DNA of 64,000 nt, taken from UMGS1696 sp964463375 (lineage in GTDB: Bacteria > Bacillota > Clostridia > Oscillospirales > CAG-272). Below the pieces are notes generated by a model. The model was not told the DNA's origin. It ran no database searches and saw nothing but the letters and a program-made list of their open reading frames with translations. Location of the stretch: NCBI GenBank assembly GCA_964463375.1, contig CAYXBQ010000011.1, positions 1 through 64,000 of the forward strand. The letters run 5' to 3'. Within the stretch, counting starts at the first letter, position 1. The number at the start of each line of letters is the position of its first letter. The position numbers and the translations under genes were made by a program. Positions 59,206 through 64,000 of this stretch are shown here, in pieces.

Positions 59206-60934
59206 GCAGAGCACCTCCCATCTGGGTATCCGCAATTTCTCGATACAGGGGACAGGTGTCCATCAGCTGTTCGTGTGTCCCCTGTCCGGTGATCTTGCCG
59301 TCTTCCAGCACTAAGATCAGGTCGGCATGGCGAATGGAGCTGATCCGCTGTGCCACGATCACGGTGGTCGGTGGATCCTGCATGGTAGCCGCACGTTCCC
59401 GAATGGCCTGCCGCAGTCTTGCATCTGTAGCATAATCCAGCGCAGAGGAGCTGTCGTCCAGCACCAATATCTCCGGAGAACCGGCCAGCGCACGGGACAG
59501 GATCACCCGCTGCTTTTGCCCGCCGGACAAATTGGCACCCTTGATGGTCAGCATATGGGACAACCCGCCCTCTTTGTTCTGGATAAAGTCCCAGGCCTGT
59601 GCCGTCCTTGCCCCATCTTCGATCTCGTCATCGGTGAGTCCACGCCCAAAGTCGATATTGGTGCGGATGGTATCAGCAAAGAGAAAATCGTTCTGGAAGG
59701 CAGCACCAAACTTTTTGGCGATCTGTTTTTTCTCCATGCTCCGCACATCCACACCGGAGATCTGCACAGCGCCGCCGGTCACATCGTACTGCCGCATGAG
59801 CAGGGAGATCAGCGTGGTCTTCCCGGCACCGGTGGGACCAATGATACCCAGCGTCTGCCCTTTTTCCAAAGAAAAGCTGATGTGGGACAGGTCGTCCTTC
59901 ACGCCGTTGTAGGAGAAGGAAACGTCGTCAAAGCGGATGTGGGGTGCGCCCTCCTCTACGCTTGTCGCATACTGGGGATCGGCTGCCATATCCTCCGGTG
60001 CCGCCAGCACTTCCCCGATACGACCGGCAGATGCGATGCCCTTGGAGCACATGATGAAGATCCGTGTGATGCTCATCATGGCAGTGAGGATCAGGGAGAA
60101 ATAGGAAAGGAACGCAATGATCTTCCCCGGCTCCGACACACCGGCATTGACCCGGATCGCACCGATGAAGATCACCGCCACCAATCCACCGTTGAGGAAC
60201 AGATTCATCAGCGGCGAGGTCAGTGCCATATTTTCAGCCGCCCGCTTTTCCTGCCGGTTCAGGTTGGTGTTTGCCACATCGAACCGGGCTTTTTCCGCTT
60301 CTTCCTTATGCAGTGCCTTGATGATCCGCACGCCCTGTGCATTCTCCCGCACCACACGGGTCATTTCATCGTCGGCCTCCTGCTGCTTGGTGTACAGCGG
60401 GATCCCTTTCTTGGAGACGGCGTACACGGTGATCCCCACGAAGGGCAGCACCGCCACCAGCACCAGGGTCAGCACCGGCTCTAAGAAGAAGGTGATCGCC
60501 AGTCCACCGATCAGCATCAGTGGTGCCCGGATCCCCATACGCTGGATCATGCCGATCATCCGATGGATGTTGTAGGTATCCGAGGTGAGCCGGGATTCCA
60601 GAGACGGAATGGTAAAGGTGTCCAGCTGCTTGGCAGACAGGTAGGAGATCCGCTCGAACAGGTCGTTGCGCAGCTTTTCCGTCATGTCTCTGGCCACACG
60701 GGAGGCATATCGGTTGGCGGTGATGTTCCCCCAGATGGCAACGATGGCACACAGCACCATGATCCCACCGGCCGCCCAGATCAGCTTTTTGGAGCCCAGC
60801 GGCACAATGTCGTCGATGAGGAAGGCCAGCATCATGGGCAGTGCCAGATCCGCCAGCGTTCCGATAAATTTGATGGAGCAACCCAGCGCCATACGCTTAA
60901 AAAAGGGTCGCAGGTATTCGATAAGCAGCTTCAA
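59198..60934 (-). CDS. ABC exporter half-transporter, degenerate-site subunit
   Basis: A 578-residue fused permease-ATPase with six membrane helices and a nucleotide-binding domain: Walker A GPTGAGKTTLISL, canonical signature LSGGQKQRVILSRAL, but Walker B ILVLDDSSSALD, where Asp replaces the catalytic Glu. That asymmetry is characteristic of heterodimeric exporters with one degenerate ATP site. The start is TTG at 60934 after AGGAGG. The 162-base spacer upstream (60935-61096) shows no clear promoter or terminator. Substrate unknown. Confidence 0.92.
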   Translation of the reverse strand: MKLLIEYLRPFFKRMALGCSIKFIGTLADLALPMMLAFLIDDIVPLGSKKLIWAAGGIMVLCAIVAIWGNITANRYASRVARDMTEKLRNDLFERISYLSAKQLDTFTIPSLESRLTSDTYNIHRMIGMIQRMGIRAPLMLIGGLAITFFLEPVLTLVLVAVLPFVGITVYAVSKKGIPLYTKQQEADDEMTRVVRENAQGVRIIKALHKEEAEKARFDVANTNLNRQEKRAAENMALTSPLMNLFLNGGLVAVIFIGAIRVNAGVSEPGKIIAFLSYFSLILTAMMSITRIFIMCSKGIASAGRIGEVLAAPEDMAADPQYATSVEEGAPHIRFDDVSFSYNGVKDDLSHISFSLEKGQTLGIIGPTGAGKTTLISLLMRQYDVTGGAVQISGVDVRSMEKKQIAKKFGAAFQNDFLFADTIRTNIDFGRGLTDDEIEDGARTAQAWDFIQNKEGGLSHMLTIKGANLSGGQKQRVILSRALAGSPEILVLDDSSSALDYATDARLRQAIRERAATMQDPPTTVIVAQRISSIRHADLILVLEDGKITGQGTHEQLMDTCPLYREIADTQMGGALLE

Positions 60935-61096
60935 CGCGAAACCACCTCCTGTTAGAAAATCTCCACCGATCCGGTATGATCCGTGGTATTATTACAGTTG
61001 TAAAACTATTATGGTGAAAATAAAAGACAAAAAGCGGCGCAGGACGTGGATACGTATGGCAAAGCCCATGGTGTCACTTTTTATCTTTTACTATAC

Positions 61097-61627
61097 TCAT
61101 GATTCGATATTCTTTTTCGGCATGGACGTAGGCTCGCCCTCTTGGATCCGCTTCAGATAATAGCTGACCCCCAGCCAGCGGCCGAATTTATAGCCCACCT
61201 TGGGCAGATCCAGCATATGGACAAAGCCCATTTTCGTATGGAACGCACGGCTGGCTTCGTTTTCCTCGGTGATGATCGCCAGCAGATTGTAGTAGCCCAG
61301 CTGCCGCAGCCTTTCCTCCAATGCGGTATACAGTGCCCGTCCAATACCGTGACCATGGATGTCCTTGCGCACATAGATGGAAACATCTGCTGTCCAGCGG
61401 TAGGAGGCACGGACAGCCATGGGACTGGCATAGGCATAGCCCACCACTACGCCATCCTCCTCCCACACCAGCCAGGGATACTTTTCCACATACAACCGAA
61501 ACCGCTCTGTAAATTCCTCCAGCGTGGGGCCGGTGTATTCGAAGCTATAGGTGGTGTCATGGACATAGGGCTGATAGATTGCCAGCATCGTTGGCACATC
61601 CGCTAAGGTCGCATATCGGATCGACAT
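61097..61627 (-). CDS. GNAT N-acetyltransferase (phosphinothricin acetyltransferase-like)
   Basis: A 176-residue acetyl-CoA-dependent acetyltransferase. It matches the Pat/YwnH-like subgroup: IRYATLADVPTMLAIYQPYV, TTYSFEYTGPTLEEF, WTADVSIYVRKDIHGHGIGRALY (acetyl-CoA loop) and ASRAFHTKMGFVHMLDLPKVGYKFGRWLGVSYY. Members acetylate amino-acid-like compounds, including phosphinothricin or methionine sulfoximine. The ATG at 61627 with GGGAG upstream is preferred. It lies 5 bases after the DUF3048 gene and is probably cotranscribed. Confidence 0.92.
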   Translation of the reverse strand: MSIRYATLADVPTMLAIYQPYVHDTTYSFEYTGPTLEEFTERFRLYVEKYPWLVWEEDGVVVGYAYASPMAVRASYRWTADVSIYVRKDIHGHGIGRALYTALEERLRQLGYYNLLAIITEENEASRAFHTKMGFVHMLDLPKVGYKFGRWLGVSYYLKRIQEGEPTSMPKKNIES

Positions 61628-61632
61628 CGTTC

Positions 61633-62910
61633 TCACTCCCAGCTATATTCAAAATCGATTTTCGACGCTACCGAGTCATCCACCACACAGATAAAGGTCT
61701 TGCCGCTGTTCAGGATCAGCTCGTCGCCGTTGCGGTATTCCAGATGGATCGGTGTGGTCTTGCCGCTGCGGGACCAGTTGACCACCTTCCGTTTGCCGTT
61801 GGTGATGTAGTAGCCCTGCCCTTCCCCCACGGTGCCCACCGCCAAATGCCCATAGCTGTCGCCGGGGATCACGTTGATGTCGGTGAACAGGATCAGCACG
61901 TTCTTCACGGAAAGCTGCTCCTCGTTGTTGGCATCGATATGCTCCATGCCGTTGTACTGATACCGCAGGTACTCTCCGGTCTCTTCGTTATACACAAAGT
62001 CCACGGTCTGCACAGAGGTGGAGATCATATGTACATGGCTGGCGGGGCTGCCCTGGATGTGGTTATCCACGGTCTCGTCATAGAACTGGAAGGGTGCCAC
62101 ATAGTTCTCCGGCAAGGTGGTGTCGTAGCCCATGTATTCGATCCCGGCCTTGATCTTTTCTCCATCGGTCATCAGGCTGTGCTCCAGACCCATGTTGTTC
62201 AGCCGCCAGGTATCCCGCCAGAACATACCGGGAATGTACATATTCACGCCGTCCAGATTGTTGATCTTCCGCCAGGACAGCTTGGCATAGGCCATATCGG
62301 AACCGCCGGCATGGACGTAGATCGCCTCATGGTTGGCTAAAAAATCCACAAAATAGTCTCTGGACGAACGGATCGAGCCCACCAGCGGGATGCTTTCGTA
62401 ATCCGTAGTCAGCATCATGAGTCGGGTGATGCCGCCTTCGGCCGAGCATTCGTAGAACATATCGCCGCAGGTCAGACCGGCCTGGGGCAGGCAGTTTTTG
62501 ATATTGTTGATCATGATGGCCACCGGACGCTTTTGCTGTTCCTCCAGCGTGCAGGTCTTGCCGTTCAGATAGTTGTAGATCCGGGAGGGTTCCTCGGTCT
62601 CCGCCGGGGCCTGTACTTCCCCATCCGGCAGGTTATAGTCGCTGTCGTTAGACCAACCGGTGATATTGGCATCAGCTTCGTCCAGTCGTTCGGCGGCATC
62701 GGGCAGAGGCGGTTCGGTCTCCGGTGTGGTCTCCTCGGTCTCCGGCTCCGTTTCAGGCTCGGTTTCCGTCTCCGTTTCGGGTTCTGTTTCGGTCTCTATC
62801 GGTGTCTCTGCTATCGTATCGGGTGTGGTTTCCACCGGCTTCGTTTGGCACCCTGCCAGCATAGCACACACCAGCAGCAAAGCCGCCGCCATCTTTCTTC
62901 GACTATTCAT
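61633..62910 (-). CDS. DUF3048 (YerB-like) lipoprotein
   Basis: A 425-residue surface lipoprotein. It has a signal with lipobox CAMLAGC (Cys at about residue 21), then a low-complexity Glu/Thr/Pro stalk (about 30-75, repeats of TETEPE), then two DUF3048 segments with RPVAIMINNIKNCLPQAGL, ADMFYE-like GDMFYECSAEGGITRLM, VGSIRSSRDYFVDF and a late region YYITNGKRKVVNWSRSGKTTPIHLEY. The fold's role is unknown in Bacillus YerB. The ATG at 62910 is chosen on spacing to GGATGG; 62922 is also possible. Confidence 0.92.
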   Translation of the reverse strand: MNSRRKMAAALLLVCAMLAGCQTKPVETTPDTIAETPIETETEPETETETEPETEPETEETTPETEPPLPDAAERLDEADANITGWSNDSDYNLPDGEVQAPAETEEPSRIYNYLNGKTCTLEEQQKRPVAIMINNIKNCLPQAGLTCGDMFYECSAEGGITRLMMLTTDYESIPLVGSIRSSRDYFVDFLANHEAIYVHAGGSDMAYAKLSWRKINNLDGVNMYIPGMFWRDTWRLNNMGLEHSLMTDGEKIKAGIEYMGYDTTLPENYVAPFQFYDETVDNHIQGSPASHVHMISTSVQTVDFVYNEETGEYLRYQYNGMEHIDANNEEQLSVKNVLILFTDINVIPGDSYGHLAVGTVGEGQGYYITNGKRKVVNWSRSGKTTPIHLEYRNGDELILNSGKTFICVVDDSVASKIDFEYSWE

Positions 62911-62958
62911 GGGTAGATCCATCCGTAATCTATAAAAATTTGTTCGTATAACAGGAAT

Positions 62959-62987
62959 ATTGTACCACACCTCTCCCAAAAGTGCAA
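62959..62987 (-). promoter_or_regulatory. Promoter of the DUF3048-acetyltransferase unit
   Basis: TTGCAC (62982-62987), 17-base spacer ending in TGG (extended -10) and TACAAT (62959-62964) on the minus strand. Its sequence is almost the same as the Gfo/Idh promoter. Confidence 0.7.
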
Positions 62988-63094
62988 GGGGAAAAGCGGG
63001 ATTTCTCCGAAAAAAATGCAGGTTTTTTGCAATTTCGTGTAGAATGACCATAAAACGGCATCGCGCTCCCCCACAAGACCGGATCGGGAAAATG

Positions 63095-63127
63095 AAAAGC
63101 CCCTATCATACTTTCGTACAATAGGGG
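63095..63127 (-). terminator. Terminator after tRNA-Thr
   Basis: On the minus strand, CCCCTATTGTAC pairs with the GTATGATAGGGG arm around CGAAA and is followed by CTTTTC. It starts 10 bases after the tRNA end. Confidence 0.75.
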
Positions 63128-63136
63128 ATGTTTTCA

Positions 63137-63209
63137 AGCTAATACCCGGATTCGAACCGGGGACCTCATCCTTACCAAGGATGTGCTCTACCAACTGAGC
63201 CATATTAGC
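63137..63209 (-). tRNA. tRNA-Thr (anticodon GGT)
   Basis: A 73-base cloverleaf. The acceptor stem GCTAATA/TATTAGC is a perfect 7 bp. The D-arm is GCTC/GAGC. The anticodon stem CATCC/GGATG has loop TTGGTAA (anticodon GGU). The T-arm CCCGG/CCGGG has loop TTCGAAT. The 3' CCA is not encoded, so it must be added by the CCA-adding enzyme. Confidence 0.97.
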
Positions 63210-63265
63210 ATCCAGGATCCTTGAACTCGACTCTCAAGTTTTCGGTTTGCCCTGCGACGTGTATT

Positions 63266-63294
63266 ATTATAGCACACTCTTTCTCCTTTGTCAA
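63266..63294 (-). promoter_or_regulatory. Promoter of tRNA-Thr
   Basis: A consensus TTGACA (63289-63294), 17-base spacer ending in TGC and TATAAT (63266-63271) on the minus strand, about 50 bases before the tRNA. Confidence 0.85.
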
Positions 63295-63344
63295 CCCCTT
63301 TTTGCAAATTTCTTCGATTTTTTTGAAAAAAGTTTTTTGGCGGC

Positions 63345-63383
63345 AAAAAAAGCGACCTGCCCGGTCTGGGGACAAGTCGCTTT
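63345..63383 (-). terminator. Terminator of the SLH-like surface protein gene
   Basis: On the minus strand, a GCGACTTGTCCC arm pairs with GGGCAGGTCGC and is followed by seven T residues. It starts about 23 bases after the stop. Confidence 0.85.
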
Positions 63384-63405
63384 CGAACCTATTCTATTGT
63401 GGTGA

Positions 63406-64000
63406 TCACTTCGTCTTCAGTAGGGAGATGGCGTAGCAGATCTCTGCCATGTCGTACCGGTTGATCGCGCCGTTGACCTTGTAGGCAGCTTCCGTTACCA
63501 GACCCATCTTGGCAGCAACGTCATAGGCCGTCTTGGCATTTACCAGATCGGTGAATACTACGCCGCCGTCCTTTTCCAGGTTCCGTACGAATACAGTCAG
63601 CATTTCGCAGGCACGGGTCCAGGTGGTGTTTACGTCCAGATCTTCCTTTTCGCCGATCAGACCCTTGTTGGTGGCCCATTCGATACGGTCGGAAACGGTG
63701 TTCAGGCTATCGTTTACGTCTGCCAGCTCAGCCAGGTAGCAAGCCATAGCACGTACCGTCACAGCGTTCTGCCCACAGAACTTGTCGGTGTCCAGATACT
63801 TGTTGGGAGAGCCCATCACGTCGATCTCGGTCACGTATTCCACAGCGGCCAGGTGTTCCTTTGCCACGTCGGAGTAGGGATTCTTCCAGGAGAAGGTGGC
63901 CTTTACCACCATATCCGCAGTCATACGACCCACTTCATAGGTGGACACAGCGCCTATGTTCACGCCATTGATGGTCACGGATTCTACCTGATAGTTGTCA
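63406..64000 (-). CDS. Surface protein with SLH-like repeats, 5' part outside window
   Basis: The C-terminal 198 residues of a larger protein; the frame stays open to the right edge. About 20 residues of beta-like sequence (VESVTINGVNIGAVSTYEV) lead into segments resembling S-layer-homology repeats: NPYSDVAKEHLAAVEYVTE with a following AVTVRAMACYLAEL, then SDRIEWATNKGLIG with TWTRACEMLTVFVRNL, then AYDVAAKMGLVTE with AINRYDMAEICYAI. SLH domains bind pyruvylated secondary wall polymers. The match is divergent (no clear ITRAE), so binding is an inference. A terminator follows. Confidence 0.7.
   Translation of the reverse strand, partial: DNYQVESVTINGVNIGAVSTYEVGRMTADMVVKATFSWKNPYSDVAKEHLAAVEYVTEIDVMGSPNKYLDTDKFCGQNAVTVRAMACYLAELADVNDSLNTVSDRIEWATNKGLIGEKEDLDVNTTWTRACEMLTVFVRNLEKDGGVVFTDLVNAKTAYDVAAKMGLVTEAAYKVNGAINRYDMAEICYAISLLKTK

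Noticed and set aside
60935..61096. Hidden small gene or regulatory RNA between the acetyltransferase and the ABC exporter
   Set aside because: No frame with a ribosome-binding site, no strong hairpin with T-tract and no promoter with correct spacing was found.
62730..62810. Repetitive TTC/GGT-type sequence as a CRISPR or satellite
   Set aside because: It is the codon repeat of the Thr/Glu/Pro stalk of the DUF3048 lipoprotein, with no spacers and in frame.
1..64000. Prophage, integrative element, toxin-antitoxin or CRISPR-Cas defence system
   Set aside because: No integrase, transposase, phage structural gene, paired small toxin/antitoxin frames, Cas gene or repeat-spacer array was recognised anywhere in the window.

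Overview
The window looks like the chromosome of an anaerobic, gut-type Clostridia (Oscillospiraceae/Ruminococcaceae-like Firmicute). The evidence is an oxygen-sensitive class III ribonucleotide reductase (nrdD) and a Gram-positive envelope: LTA synthase, a PASTA penicillin-binding protein and a terminal protein with SLH-like repeats. The MurE has a DNPR motif, pointing to meso-diaminopimelate peptidoglycan. There is also a dockerin-bearing secreted protease with BspA-type leucine-rich repeats. Coding DNA is fairly GC-rich and intergenic DNA is AT-rich. I see no prophage, insertion sequence, CRISPR array or rRNA.

Layout. 1-5 kb: truncated gap, a GH20-like hydrolase divergent from a sugar isomerase/epimerase-like gene, a PnuC vitamin transporter behind a strong attenuator-like hairpin, a small alarmone synthetase and a lipoprotein. 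5.9-10.9 kb: a 1622-residue secreted M4 metalloprotease. 11-12.4 kb: rpsF-ssb-rpsR. 12.6-15.6 kb: a Ca2+/Mn2+-type P-type ATPase behind a yybP-ykoY riboswitch; its gene carries two adjacent perfect inverted repeats in frame. 15.8-20.3 kb: a Tam-like methyltransferase, an unassigned glycosidase-like protein and an LTA synthase. 20.4-22.9 kb: nrdD with a palindrome in its leader. 23.1-37.8 kb: a division and cell-wall cluster running mraZ-rsmH-ftsL-spoVD/ftsI-murE-murF-mraY-ftsW-murG-ftsQ-ftsZ on the minus strand. 38-50 kb: gatCAB, a YihY/BrkB membrane protein, mltG, a CPBP protease, 5-formyl-THF cyclo-ligase, a DJ-1 family protein, tmk and ftsK/spoIIIE. 50-53 kb, plus strand: a G5-3D wall protein and a serine hydrolase. 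53-61 kb: a solute-binding lipoprotein, a ThuA/Gfo-Idh pair, a methyltransferase and a heterodimeric ABC exporter. 61-64 kb: an acetyltransferase, a DUF3048 lipoprotein, tRNA-Thr and the 3' part of an SLH-like surface protein.

How the genes fit together. About half of the window makes and remodels the envelope: lipid II synthesis (MurE, MurF, MraY, MurG), septal synthesis (FtsW, PBP, FtsQ, FtsL, FtsZ), glycan trimming (MltG, G5-3D protein), LTA polymerisation and chromosome clearance (FtsK). Several of these proteins have unusually long Ala/Pro/Arg/Gln-rich cytoplasmic N-terminal tails. A second theme is carbohydrate use: GH20-like, isomerase-like, ThuA/Gfo-Idh and solute-binding genes. Thirteen promoters could be read with exact 17-base spacing, most of them with an extended -10 (TGn).
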